DNA from: Cerasicoccus sp. TK19100
GTDB taxonomy: Bacteria; Verrucomicrobiota; Verrucomicrobiia; Opitutales; Cerasicoccaceae
NCBI RefSeq assembly: GCF_027257155.1
Contig: NZ_JAPWDU010000006.1
Coordinates: 186,001-250,000, forward strand
DNA: 64,000 nt
Direction: 5' to 3'
A program made the position numbers and the translations under genes. Under the pieces are notes generated by a model, which saw nothing but the letters and a program-made list of their open reading frames with translations, ran no database searches and had not been told where the DNA came from. Position 1 is the stretch's first letter, and every line of letters starts with the position of its first letter. This document shows positions 16,966-25,410 of the stretch, one piece after another.

Positions 16966-18717
16966 ATGACCACCAACACCGCGACTTATTGCCCCGAGGA
17001 CAACAAGCTACGCCTTTATGTGGGGCGCGTCCCGCATGACGAATACCTTGCCCTGAAGGCCGAAGGCTGGACGAGCACGCCGAAACAGGATTGCGATTTT
17101 GCCGCCACTTGGACGCCCCGGCGCCGTGACACCTGCCTTGATTATGCGGGCATTATTGAAGATGAAGACATGGAACCGGCGGAGCGATCCGCCGACCGGG
17201 CCGAACGCTTCGCCGAATACCGCGAAAAGCGTACCGCCGAAGCCGTAGGCCATGCCAACCGCTACGAGGCAACGCCGCTTGCGCATGGCTACCAAAACGA
17301 ACAGCGAGCACAACGCGCCGCCGCCCGACATGACCGCATAGCGGGCTATGCTTGCGACGCTTGGAGCAAGGCCGAATACTGGCAGCGCCGCACCGCTGGA
17401 GTGATTCAACATGCCCTTTACGTGTCAACGCCGAGCGTTCGCATGGGCCGAATCAAGCGCCTTGAATCCGAACAGCGCAAGCGAGCCGAAGCCGTAGAAC
17501 AATACAAGAAGCGTTTCCGCAACTGGCAGCAAGTCGCGGCGATTGAAGACCCCAAGGAACAGACCGCCGCCGCTGTTCACGTCGCAAACTTCTGTCACGG
17601 CCACCATTACCGCCACCCGCGCCCCGAGTCGGCTACGACCTACGTGCGCGAGCACGGAACCAGCTTGTATTCACTCTTAACGCAGGAAAACGACCCAATT
17701 ACCGGCGCCGAAGCCGCCGCCCTTTGGTTCAAGGGACAGATTGACCCCGAGAGCGCCGAGTTTGAACACACCAGAATCATGCAATGGACACGCCATTGCG
17801 AATTACGCCTTGCTTACGAAAGACAGATGCTCGACGCCCAAGGCGGACGCCTTGCTAGTGTTGAGATTGAGCCGGGCGGGTATATTGGCGGCAAGCTCGT
17901 TTACAAGGTCAACAAATCGCCCAAAACTAAGCGCGTGACTTCGGTTTCGGTCCTTGGGCCGAAGGTTGAGAGCTGGACTTATCGCGCAACGAACATTGCC
18001 GGTACTGAATGGGCCGAATATTCGATTGAAACCGAGCGCCTTTCCCCGGACGCCTACACGCCGCCGACCCACGAAAGCCGAGCCGAGCTCAAGCGCATTA
18101 AGGCCGAGGTCAAGCAAGCCCAGGCACCGCTAAAGAAATCTTGCCCGCTCATCAACCCGACCCGCGAGGACGCCGAGCGTTTGCAAACCTTGTGGAATGA
18201 AAAGGCTTTGGCGGACGCAAAGCGCCATGCTCGCGTCACGCTTCCCGAACCGTCCACCGTTACCGAGATGACGCAAGCCGAATACAAGCGCACGAGCGCC
18301 GGAACCTACGCTAGCGCAAAAACCGTCCACCTTGACCCCGGAGGCCTCGAATGCCGCTCACGTTATTACAAGGTCCAGACGGGCGACGCCGTTTGCAAAG
18401 TTCGCCGGATGGATTCAGCAGGGGTGAGCTTTTACCGCGCTGATTCTGTCATCGTGCTGACCGACAAGCCGCAAAAGCCTTTTCCTATCGCCCTCTGGCA
18501 TCGGGAGACCTATCAACCGGACATTGCGAAGCTGCACGAAGCCATTGCCGCCGCCAACGGCTGCGGAGCCAACGAGCAGCAGGCAAAGCTACTGCGTGAA
18601 GCCGACGAAAACGGAATCGTCGATTGCCCATCCACCCATCAAGCGAACTGGACAGACGAAGGCCGTAAGCTCTGCACCGCCTTCTTTGCCCGGCAACGTG
18701 AAACCGCCAATATTTAA
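16966..18717 (+). CDS. DUF3560-type mobile-element protein
   Basis: A 583-residue soluble protein, rich in Ala, Arg and Glu. I choose the ATG at 16966 because the longer frame would run through the large palindrome. The opening, YCPEDNKLRLYVGRVPHDEY, followed by TPKQDCDFAATWTPRR and later ARHDRIAGYACDAWSKAEYW, is the text I associate with DUF3560 proteins of plasmids and integrative elements. Their biochemical function is unknown; they travel with methylases and antirestriction genes. A methyltransferase gene follows 48 bases downstream in the same direction, probably in one transcript. The C-terminal third has no recognised motif. Confidence 0.75.
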   Translation: MTTNTATYCPEDNKLRLYVGRVPHDEYLALKAEGWTSTPKQDCDFAATWTPRRRDTCLDYAGIIEDEDMEPAERSADRAERFAEYREKRTAEAVGHANRYEATPLAHGYQNEQRAQRAAARHDRIAGYACDAWSKAEYWQRRTAGVIQHALYVSTPSVRMGRIKRLESEQRKRAEAVEQYKKRFRNWQQVAAIEDPKEQTAAAVHVANFCHGHHYRHPRPESATTYVREHGTSLYSLLTQENDPITGAEAAALWFKGQIDPESAEFEHTRIMQWTRHCELRLAYERQMLDAQGGRLASVEIEPGGYIGGKLVYKVNKSPKTKRVTSVSVLGPKVESWTYRATNIAGTEWAEYSIETERLSPDAYTPPTHESRAELKRIKAEVKQAQAPLKKSCPLINPTREDAERLQTLWNEKALADAKRHARVTLPEPSTVTEMTQAEYKRTSAGTYASAKTVHLDPGGLECRSRYYKVQTGDAVCKVRRMDSAGVSFYRADSVIVLTDKPQKPFPIALWHRETYQPDIAKLHEAIAAANGCGANEQQAKLLREADENGIVDCPSTHQANWTDEGRKLCTAFFARQRETANI

Positions 18718-18765
18718 AACATGCGCGGGAGGTCCGAACCCTCCCGCCTCAACCTTCCTTGAACA

Positions 18766-19407
18766 ATGAAACCAGAAAATTATCACCGCTTGCAACGCTT
18801 GCGCTTGGAGAATGGCCAAGCCGGTTTTGACCAAGAAGCGATGCGCCCGCGCTTTGAACGTTTGGCCAATCGGCACGAGAACGGCGCCGCGCCCCGCGCC
18901 GTCACCGCATACCAGCTTTTCCAGACGCCGCCCGCTCTGGCCCGCAAGCTCGTCAGCTTGCTTGAACTGGCGCCGGGAGCACGTGTTTTAGAGCCCTCAG
19001 CAGGGCTAGGGCGCCTTTTAGATCAATTACAGTCCCATGCCCCCGCTGAGGTTGTCGCCGTCGAAATGGCCCCGCAGTGCGCCGGGGAGCTTTTCCAGCA
19101 GGAACGCGAGCGTGTGACCATCAAGCAACGTGATTTCCTCACCGTTACCCCCGGCGAAATCGGTGCCTTTGACGCCGTGGCGATGAATCCGCCGTTTCAC
19201 ATGCGCAGCGATATTGCGCACATTTTACACGCCAGATGCTTTCTAAAACCCGGAGGAAGGCTTGCGGCTATCTGCATGAGCACGGACCACCGGGAGCGGG
19301 CGCTAAGGCCCTTGTGCGATTCGTGGGAAGTTCTCCCGGCGTCAACCTTTGCCGAGGCAGGGACAAAGGTTGACGCTGTTCTGTTAACGATTAGTCGAGA
19401 CGCATAA
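18766..19407 (+). CDS. class I SAM-dependent methyltransferase, adenine-type (NPPF motif)
   Basis: A 213-residue methyltransferase. Motif I is VLEPSAGLGRLLDQL (about residues 66-80) for S-adenosylmethionine binding, an acidic motif II follows (VVAVEMAP), and motif IV is MNPPF (about 140-144), the signature of N6-adenine or glutamine-N methylation enzymes. In plasmids such small methylases next to DUF3560-type genes are thought to protect element DNA from host restriction. No target-recognition domain is visible, so specificity is unknown. It is the last gene before the tRNA-Phe boundary. Confidence 0.85.
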   Translation: MKPENYHRLQRLRLENGQAGFDQEAMRPRFERLANRHENGAAPRAVTAYQLFQTPPALARKLVSLLELAPGARVLEPSAGLGRLLDQLQSHAPAEVVAVEMAPQCAGELFQQERERVTIKQRDFLTVTPGEIGAFDAVAMNPPFHMRSDIAHILHARCFLKPGGRLAAICMSTDHRERALRPLCDSWEVLPASTFAEAGTKVDAVLLTISRDA

Positions 19408-19530
19408 GCGATGAAACGGCTTAGATTGTGCCGAGTTCTCCATGTGCAAATCGCCGCTAGGGCGGAACTAGGCAGGTTTTCAGAGCATAGTCATGTTGCT
19501 TTTTCGGCAGGACTTGGCACCTCCAGAGTA

Positions 19531-19560
19531 AGCAACAAGCAAGCAACAGCGTTGTTGCTT
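19531..19560. repeat. short repeats and hairpin near the element boundary
   Basis: AGCAAC occurs twice (19531-19536, 19542-19547), and AAGCAACA/TGTTGCTT (19541-19560) forms an 8-bp stem with a 4-base loop. It lies about 60 bases from the tRNA-Phe 3' end, where recombinase arm sites might lie. The rest of 19408-19581 shows nothing recognisable. Confidence 0.4.
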
Positions 19561-19580
19561 AATCTCGGACATACTGATAG

Positions 19581-19613
19581 AAAAAGCCCTAACCAATTGA
19601 TGGTTAGGGCTTT
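19581..19613 (-). terminator. terminator of the tRNA-Phe gene
   Basis: A perfect 12-bp stem (AAAGCCCTAACC at 19583-19594 with GGTTAGGGCTTT at 19602-19613) is followed, on the minus strand, by T residues. It lies directly downstream of the tRNA-Phe gene and fits its transcription stop. Confidence 0.8.
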
Positions 19614-19618
19614 AAAAA

Positions 19619-19694
<76 letters not shown>

Positions 19695-19814
19695 AAAATT
19701 GGAAAGAGGTGGATAATTGCACTCAATTGGCTTCCGTCAAGGTGTTTTTCGAAAATATTCTGAATTCATTTCAAAATAGACAATAGCCGAAATTATGCTA
19801 TCCTTGTTATCACC

Positions 19815-19973
19815 ATGAGTTTAGTTGAAATACTGCTATGCATCTTCCTTCCTCCCGTCGCCGTTGCTGTCAAGAAAGGCATCGGGGTGGATTTACTGAT
19901 CAACATCATTTGTTGCTTCTTTTTTTGGATTGGCGGCGTTATTCACGCATTTTATGTGCTGAATCAAAAATGA
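19815..19973 (+). CDS. YqaE/Pmp3-family small membrane protein
   Basis: A 52-residue protein with two membrane segments. The first reads EILLCIFLPPVAVAVKKG and the second LLINIICCFFFWIGGVIHAFYV. The FLPP...G pattern, the short turn with GVD, and the GG.IHAFYV ending are the hallmark of the Pmp3/YqaE (UPF0057) family. These small proteins affect membrane potential and salt or stress tolerance. It lies between tRNA-Phe and typA and seems monocistronic. Confidence 0.88.
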   Translation: MSLVEILLCIFLPPVAVAVKKGIGVDLLINIICCFFFWIGGVIHAFYVLNQK

Positions 19974-20024
19974 TTCTCGCTAAATAGAGAAAAGCTGTCA
20001 CCGTAGCGCGCTCTTTTGACCATT

Positions 20025-21863
20025 ATGAGCGCGCTCGCCGAACCAACACGCACTGCGGAGAAGATCCGCAACATCGCAATTATCGCCCACGTCGACCACG
20101 GTAAAACCACTTTGGTGGATTGCCTGCTGCAACAGTCTGGCACCTTCCGGGAAAATCAGGAAGTTCAAGAACGCGCCATGGACAGCATGGACCTTGAGCG
20201 CGAAAAGGGCATCACCATTAAGGCCAAGAACACCGCGATCCAGTGGAACGGCTACACGATTAACATCGTCGACACCCCCGGCCACGCCGACTTCGGTGCC
20301 GAGGTGGAGCGCGTAATGAAAATGGTGGACGGCGTGTTGCTGCTCACCGACGCCGTTGGCGGCCCGCAGGCGCAGACCCGCTGGGTGCTCCGCAAGGCGC
20401 TTGGCCATGGCCTCAAGACGATTTGCGTGATTAACAAGGTCGACCGCGACACCGCGCGCCCGGATTGGGTTCACGACAAGGTGCTGGAGCTGTTCCTCGA
20501 CCTGGAGGCCGACGAAGACCAATTTAACGCGCCATTCCTCTACGCATCCGCCAAAAACGGCTTTGCCGACCGTGAGGAAAACGGCCCGCGCGAAAACATG
20601 ACCGCGCTGTTTGAAACCATCGTCGAGCGCATCCCGGCCCCGACCGTGGAAGAGGGCGACTTCCGCATGCTCGTTTCGAACATCGACTGGGACCCCTTTG
20701 TCGGCCGTCTGGCCATTGGCCGCATCCTCTCCGGCAAGGTCGAGAGCGGTTCCACTATCCACGCCCTGCGCAAGGACGGCAAAGTCGAGCGCGTGAAGAT
20801 CACCAAGCTCACCCAGTTTACCGGCCTCGGCGTGGTGCCGGTCGAGTCCTGCGGCGCTGGCGACATCGTCGGTATTGCCGGCTTTGAAGAAATCGACATC
20901 GGCGAAACGCTTGCTGCCGACAAGGAAGCAGAGCCGTTGCCGTTCATGGAGATCGATCCGGCCACGGTGCAAATGGAATTTCACGTCAACGACGGTCCGT
21001 TGGCCGGCAAGGACGGTAAAAAGGTCACCTCGCGCCAGATTCGCGAGCGCCTGATTCAGGAGACCAAGGCCAACATTTCCATTAAGATTGCGGACACGAC
21101 TGAGGGCACGCGATTCCTCGTCAACGCCCGCGGCTCGATGCAGATCGCGGTGCTCGTCGAAACCATGCGCCGCGAAGGTTACGAAGTGATGGTTTCGCGC
21201 CCGACCGTTCTCTTTAAAGAGATCGATGGCCAAATGTGCGAACCCTTCGAGCAAGTCTGGGTCGAAGTGCCCGAGGACATGTTGGGCTCGGTCATGGAAA
21301 ACCTTTCCAACCGCAAGGCGCAGATCACCAACATGGAGCACCACCACGCGGGTGTCACCGTGGAGGCGACGATCTCGACCCGTGGCCTGATCGGCTTCGA
21401 GAGCGACCTCGTCACGCTGACCAGCGGTCACGGTGTCTGCTCGCACATGTTCCTGGAATATCGTCCCAAGGGCGCGGAAATCATTACTCGTAAGACGGGC
21501 ACACTGTGCTCCATCGCCACCGGCCCGGCCATGGCCTATACGCTGAACCTGATCCAGGAGCGCGGTAAACTGTTCGTTGCCCCGGGTGACGAGGTTTACA
21601 ACGGCCAGGTAATCGGTGAATGCCCGCGCAAGGAAGACCTGCCGGTCAACCCTTGCAAGGCCAAGCAGCTCGACAACATGCGCTCCGCTGGTAAGGACGA
21701 CAACGTCCAGCTCGCACCGCCAATCCGCTTCTCCCTTGAGCGCGCGATCGAATACATTGCTGCGGACGAGCTGGTCGAAGCCACACCGAAGTTCCTGCGT
21801 CTGCGCAAGCGCGTCCTCGACGCCGAAGAGCGCCGCCGCATCGCCAAGCGCGGCAAGAGCTAG
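20025..21863 (+). CDS. typA: ribosome-associated translational GTPase TypA/BipA
   Basis: A 612-residue translational GTPase of the EF-G-like TypA/BipA family, which binds the 70S ribosome and assists 50S assembly and stress growth. G1 is AHVDHGKTT (about residues 22-30), G2 EKGITI, G3 DTPGHADFG, and G4 NKVDRD. Domains II, III, V and the BipA-specific C-terminal domain follow, with the TypA-typical GLIGFESDLVTLT. The length is standard. I use the ATG at 20025 rather than a TTG nine bases upstream. A hairpin just after the stop probably terminates it. This gene is standard chromosome and marks the end of the element. Confidence 0.97.
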   Translation: MSALAEPTRTAEKIRNIAIIAHVDHGKTTLVDCLLQQSGTFRENQEVQERAMDSMDLEREKGITIKAKNTAIQWNGYTINIVDTPGHADFGAEVERVMKMVDGVLLLTDAVGGPQAQTRWVLRKALGHGLKTICVINKVDRDTARPDWVHDKVLELFLDLEADEDQFNAPFLYASAKNGFADREENGPRENMTALFETIVERIPAPTVEEGDFRMLVSNIDWDPFVGRLAIGRILSGKVESGSTIHALRKDGKVERVKITKLTQFTGLGVVPVESCGAGDIVGIAGFEEIDIGETLAADKEAEPLPFMEIDPATVQMEFHVNDGPLAGKDGKKVTSRQIRERLIQETKANISIKIADTTEGTRFLVNARGSMQIAVLVETMRREGYEVMVSRPTVLFKEIDGQMCEPFEQVWVEVPEDMLGSVMENLSNRKAQITNMEHHHAGVTVEATISTRGLIGFESDLVTLTSGHGVCSHMFLEYRPKGAEIITRKTGTLCSIATGPAMAYTLNLIQERGKLFVAPGDEVYNGQVIGECPRKEDLPVNPCKAKQLDNMRSAGKDDNVQLAPPIRFSLERAIEYIAADELVEATPKFLRLRKRVLDAEERRRIAKRGKS

Positions 21864-21868
21864 GCTAG

Positions 21869-21918
21869 CCAAGGGCGGAGCCCTTGGAGATTAAAGGAAA
21901 AAGATTAAAGGAAAAAGT
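21869..21918 (+). terminator. hairpin after typA and AAAGGAAAAAG words
   Basis: An 8-bp stem (CCAAGGGC at 21869-21876, GCCCTTGG at 21880-21887) follows the stop codon. It is trailed by two copies of ATTAAAGGAAAAAG instead of a T-run. Similar words recur inverted near 22180-22200. Confidence 0.45.
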
Positions 21919-21998
21919 TTCGGCTTGGTGGGCTGAGGTTTAGCTATGCCTCAGATGGGTGTGTCTAAGTTTCTGGCGTATCTACGCGTCGTGCTAAG

Positions 21999-22141
21999 AT
22001 ATGGAGTGCGCCAGCCCTGGCGCTTTAGCATTTTCAACGCACGCTATATCCGTCGCGAAGAGCGTTCTGCTATGGTGTCCCCGGAGCATCCGGGCATCAC
22101 CCAAAATCCTGAAGGCACCAGAGGGCTGGCGCACTCCATAT
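21999..22141. repeat. intergenic inverted repeat, 20-bp perfect arms
   Basis: Arms at 21999-22018 and 22122-22141 (ATATGGAGTGCGCCAGCCCT and its exact complement) enclose 103 bases. The 348-base gap 21864-22211 between typA and the DUF2007-type gene holds no credible gene. Outside these arms, ATTAAAGGAAAAAG words on the left are answered by complementary words on the right, so the whole spacer folds back. It may be a nonautonomous transposable or REP-like element. Confidence 0.75.
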
Positions 22142-22211
22142 CCGTGACTCAGTGCGCGGCGAAAAATCGCGTCGGAACTTTAATCTTTTTCCTTTTTCCA
22201 TTAATTAACGC

Positions 22212-22526
22212 ATGTTCGAAGTTTACCGCGATATCGATGCTACGAAGGTCGGCCTTTACGACGGGGTGTTGCGCGGTGCGGGGATTAAGACGATGATCCG
22301 CAATTGGAACGCCGTCAGCATGACGACGGAGATCCCGATCCCGGTGATGTATCCCAATATCGTCGTCTTTAGCCAAGAGGACTTCAAGCGGGCGCGGGCC
22401 ATCATTGAGGAAGCCGAACAGGCGGCCGATTTGCCTGATTGGCAGTGCCCGCATTGCGGCGCGGATAATGTCGGTGCCGTTGGCGAGTGCTGGCAGTGTC
22501 AGCGGGAGCGGGAAGTCGCGGAATAG
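22212..22526 (+). CDS. DUF2007-type protein with C-terminal zinc ribbon
   Basis: A 104-residue soluble protein. The N-terminal part (about residues 1-72) begins FEVYRDIDATKVGLYDGVLRGAGI and contains a DFKRARAIIEEAE helix. This is the DUF2007 putative signal-transducing layout, a small domain resembling PII-like folds. The C-terminus carries CPHC and CWQC, a rubredoxin-like zinc ribbon. Function is unknown. It is convergent with the following minus-strand genes. Confidence 0.75.
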   Translation: MFEVYRDIDATKVGLYDGVLRGAGIKTMIRNWNAVSMTTEIPIPVMYPNIVVFSQEDFKRARAIIEEAEQAADLPDWQCPHCGADNVGAVGECWQCQREREVAE

Positions 22527-22529
22527 TCC

Positions 22530-22952
22530 TTACTGCTTAAGGCGTTTTTTTGTCTCGATGTATGACAGGGCAGAAATCGGCAGCATGAGTGTGCCCGCGA
22601 TTAAGCAGACATTGAGCCCATGAAACAGGCCCGCGATGGGCCACGGGCCGTAGTAGCCCGGGCTGACTTCATACCCCATCGGCCAGCCAATTCGCTGTGG
22701 GGCCTCGCCGTGCAGCCAGAGAGACGCCATGACGCCCGCGATGAGCGAAATACAAAGCCACAGGCTGCTGCCGACTCGCCAAAGCACGCGGCTTTCAGTC
22801 TTTTTCCAGGCGAATCGCATCGGCGCCTTCAGGATGAGTAGGGGCAGCAGTCCAAGCGTAGTGGGCGAGGGGAAAAGCATCAGCAGAGCAATGAGGAACA
22901 CTGTTCCATCAATGCGAACTCGGGTGTGCAGAGACTTCTTAAGCCAATTCAT
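22530..22952 (-). CDS. small multi-spanning membrane protein of unknown function
   Basis: A 140-residue membrane protein with about three to four hydrophobic segments (roughly residues 17-42, 60-82 and 108-130) and basic loops. No family is recognised. It ends three bases from the convergent DUF2007-type gene and starts six bases downstream of the end of the following 127-residue gene, so those two minus-strand genes probably form an operon. Confidence 0.6.
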   Translation of the reverse strand: MNWLKKSLHTRVRIDGTVFLIALLMLFPSPTTLGLLPLLILKAPMRFAWKKTESRVLWRVGSSLWLCISLIAGVMASLWLHGEAPQRIGWPMGYEVSPGYYGPWPIAGLFHGLNVCLIAGTLMLPISALSYIETKKRLKQ

Positions 22953-22957
22953 GCGGA

Positions 22958-23341
22958 CTAAAGCTCCATGTCGTCCAGCTCGCGCTGCTTTTCCTCGGCG
23001 GTGAGGGGGACGACGCGCACTTGCAGGCCATGCTCTTCCAGGATGGGGCGCATGACGCTGTCGGCGACGCTGATAATTTGCGGACCCCAGCGAACGTCGC
23101 CCGAGGTGATGGCTTGGTGGATCTGGACCAAATTCTGGCCCTCGAGGGGCTCCAACTCTTGCAGCGCCTTCAGCTGATCCGGGGTTGGTGATGTGATCGG
23201 CGAAATGATGAGCCAGGCCATCTGGTCGATCAGGCTACGAACGGCAGCCTCCGGATCGTCCAGACCGCCGGGGGCAATGTCTTCGAACATGCCGAAGGCT
23301 GACTGGAGATACGGGTTCTTTTCGTCGTCGTCAGGCTCCAT
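22958..23341 (-). CDS. acidic soluble protein of unknown function
   Basis: A 127-residue acidic protein (start MEPDDDEKNPYLQSAFGMFE) predicted to be helical, ending in an EEKQRELDDMEL helix. No recognised domain. It is immediately upstream of, and apparently cotranscribed with, the 140-residue membrane protein gene. Confidence 0.6.
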   Translation of the reverse strand: MEPDDDEKNPYLQSAFGMFEDIAPGGLDDPEAAVRSLIDQMAWLIISPITSPTPDQLKALQELEPLEGQNLVQIHQAITSGDVRWGPQIISVADSVMRPILEEHGLQVRVVPLTAEEKQRELDDMEL

Positions 23342-23391
23342 GTAGGCGACATTTGCCGTTAATCACGAATTGGCAGAATGGAGTTGCGCGG

Positions 23392-24138
23392 TCAGCGGCG
23401 CTCGTTCCAGTCGGCGGACTCGTAATGGGCGATCAGGGCCTTGAGCTCGTTAGCCGACCACTTGGGGAAGGGCTGGCTGCTGGCAGCGCCGCCCAGCCAT
23501 TCTGCGAGCGCGCCGGTGAAGTCTGATTCAAAGCGGGTCCAGTTGAGCGCGCGAATCGGGGCGCGGTGGATGCTGCCCTGCATGAGTAGGCCGTCGCGGG
23601 TGCGCCGCTGGGCGGCACCCGCGATTTTCTCACCGTTTTCGTCGATGACGTCGCCGGGCTCGGCACGCTGGAAGCATATTTGGGCGACGGTGGGCGCGCT
23701 GGCCTCCTCGGCGGCTTCTGCGCAAGGGCAGGGGGCGAGGGCGGCTTCGATGTCCTGCGCCTTGAGGGCCCAGATCAGGATGTTGTGGACTTCGCGGTAG
23801 GCGTCGCCGGCCTTGAGCTTGGCCAGTGCATGGGTGGCGGGCACGACGAGGGAGTAGGTCCAGTCGTCGCGGTGGTCGACCACGCCGCCGCCAGTGGAGC
23901 GGCGAACGAGTTGAAACTTGTCCGCGAAATGCTCATGCGCCTCGCGCCAGGTGGCGTGAACGGGCATTAGCTCCTGCGCCTCAGCAAACTTCTGGGTGCG
24001 GCCGAAGGTGAAGGCTGGGCGGTCCCACTCGTAGTGGCGAAACCGCGGCTGTTCCGGCTGCGGGTAGTTCTCCAGCAACAGCTGGTCGACGGCCATGTTG
24101 GCCGCGGCGGAAAGCTTACGGGTTGGAAAGGTGTGCAT
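23392..24138 (-). CDS. lipoate-protein ligase A family protein
   Basis: A 248-residue member of the BPL/LplA/LipB superfamily, which attaches lipoate or octanoate to E2 and H proteins. Diagnostic text is FTFGRTQKF, then LVRRSTGGGVVDHRDDWTYSLVV (the RRxxGGGxVxH lipoyl-adenylate motif, about residues 78-100), and KIAGAAQRRTRDGLLMQGSI, which carries the conserved Lys. The C-terminal accessory domain is short. Whether it scavenges lipoate or transfers octanoyl groups cannot be told. Confidence 0.85.
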   Translation of the reverse strand: MHTFPTRKLSAAANMAVDQLLLENYPQPEQPRFRHYEWDRPAFTFGRTQKFAEAQELMPVHATWREAHEHFADKFQLVRRSTGGGVVDHRDDWTYSLVVPATHALAKLKAGDAYREVHNILIWALKAQDIEAALAPCPCAEAAEEASAPTVAQICFQRAEPGDVIDENGEKIAGAAQRRTRDGLLMQGSIHRAPIRALNWTRFESDFTGALAEWLGGAASSQPFPKWSANELKALIAHYESADWNERR

Positions 24139-24250
24139 GAGGGAGGATTAAAGTGAGCAAATTAAAAATCAAAGAGAACGGCAATGTGCCTTTGAGCGCG
24201 ACTCAGGATTGAATACTTTGGCTGCGGCGGTGGGTGATCAACCCAATAAA

Positions 24251-24280
24251 AAACCCGGCGCGTTGGGGCGCCGGGCTTTG
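24251..24280 (-). terminator. terminator, probably bidirectional
   Basis: An 8-bp GC-rich stem (CCCGGCGC at 24254-24261, GCGCCGGG at 24268-24275) is followed on the minus strand by a run of six T residues. This fits the end of the 233-residue minus-strand gene. On the plus strand only CTTT follows. Confidence 0.8.
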
Positions 24281-24300
24281 CCAAATGATGGCGGGAGACT

Positions 24301-25002
24301 CTACTTGGACAGTTCGTCCAAGGTGGGAAGGTCGTCCCCGAGCTGGATGTCCCATTCGTCGATCTCTTCGCCTTCGGCGGGCGGGCCTGCCTTGCTGGAA
24401 GTTTCGAGAATGTAGGTGTTCAGCTCCTTATCGAGAATGTTTTCCGCCCAGTAGCCGTTCTGCAGCTCGTAGTCGTCTGGCTCGTAGCCGTACTTTTCGA
24501 GGGTGGCCAGGATAACGGATGAATCCGGGGTGCCGCCGTGGTCGGAGATCAGGCCCTTTTCGCGGTGGACGCGCACGCACTCATGGATGATGAATGGTGG
24601 CAGCTTTTCCTGATAGCTTGGGTGAACCTTGTGGCTGCCAGCCCACTTTGCCCAGGCGTCACGGTCGATGGATCGCTGAGTCTGGGTAAGGGCTTCGTAA
24701 TAATATACGCGGCGCTTGGAAAGCTTGGTCACCAAGGCGATCAGAGACATGCCGTCTTGTTCGATTTCGAGCCAGTCGAGCGGGCGCGGCTTTTCGATCG
24801 GATCGCGGGATCTGGAAATATCTTCGGGTGCTTCGAGGAATTGAACGCCGAGCGCTCGGGAGAACTTCACGGTTGTTTCACCGTCCTTCTGGAGGGTGAC
24901 TTTACCCTTGTTGATTAGGTCTTCGTGAAACTTCCGCGCATCTTCCGGGGACTCCGCCCAGATGTAGTTGGTGATGCGGGTAACAACCTTGAATTTTCTC
25001 AT
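24301..25002 (-). CDS. soluble protein of unknown function
   Basis: A 233-residue mixed-charge soluble protein. Its opening, KFKVVTRITNYIWAESPEDARKFHEDL, looks like a small strand-helix module (residues 1-40), followed by a linker and a region rich in aromatic residues. The C-terminus is acidic. No family is recognised. It has its own strong terminator and a 408-base upstream gap, so it is probably monocistronic. Confidence 0.65.
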   Translation of the reverse strand: MRKFKVVTRITNYIWAESPEDARKFHEDLINKGKVTLQKDGETTVKFSRALGVQFLEAPEDISRSRDPIEKPRPLDWLEIEQDGMSLIALVTKLSKRRVYYYEALTQTQRSIDRDAWAKWAGSHKVHPSYQEKLPPFIIHECVRVHREKGLISDHGGTPDSSVILATLEKYGYEPDDYELQNGYWAENILDKELNTYILETSSKAGPPAEGEEIDEWDIQLGDDLPTLDELSK

Positions 25003-25410
25003 GTCTGATTCCTGTAGAGATTATTGTGAATGGCGCCCGAATAATATAGGGTTTATGGGCTGTTTTAATACGCTATTCGACGAACATTAAGTACGTGAAA
25101 AGCCAAGTTCAACCCTAAATTGGCAGATTGGCAAGGCTTGATCAATCCAGCTGGTGTGGTGGTCATCGATGTTTAGCCAGCCAATCGCACCCCACCACTG
25201 ATCAGGGCCCATTTTAAGACCCTGAATTCACCCTAGTTTTAGTTATGTGACAACCAACGGCTTGACTTGCCAGCGAATGTGTCGATAAGACCCACTTGGA
25301 ACGGCTAACTGCCGGGCTGCTCGATATCTAGCATTTTGACGGTGAAAAGCTTGCATTCATCGTCGCATGTCATTTCGATTGCGAATCACCCGTTCAACTC
25401 CTCTCTTTCT
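25003..25410. promoter_or_regulatory. divergent intergenic region upstream of the ParA-like operon
   Basis: No gene is visible in this 408-base gap. One possible plus-strand promoter is TTGACT (25262-25267), 16 bases, then GATAAG (25284-25289), reading toward the ParA-like gene. The rest has no evident repeat or RNA fold. Confidence 0.35.

Noticed and set aside
19998-21872. Long minus-strand frame of about 620 codons opposite typA
   Set aside because: It is a shadow of the high-GC typA gene, with no recognisable motif; typA is certain.
21946-22296. Plus-strand frame across the typA/DUF2007 spacer
   Set aside because: It spans the inverted repeat and overlaps the DUF2007-type gene out of frame; no homology-like text.
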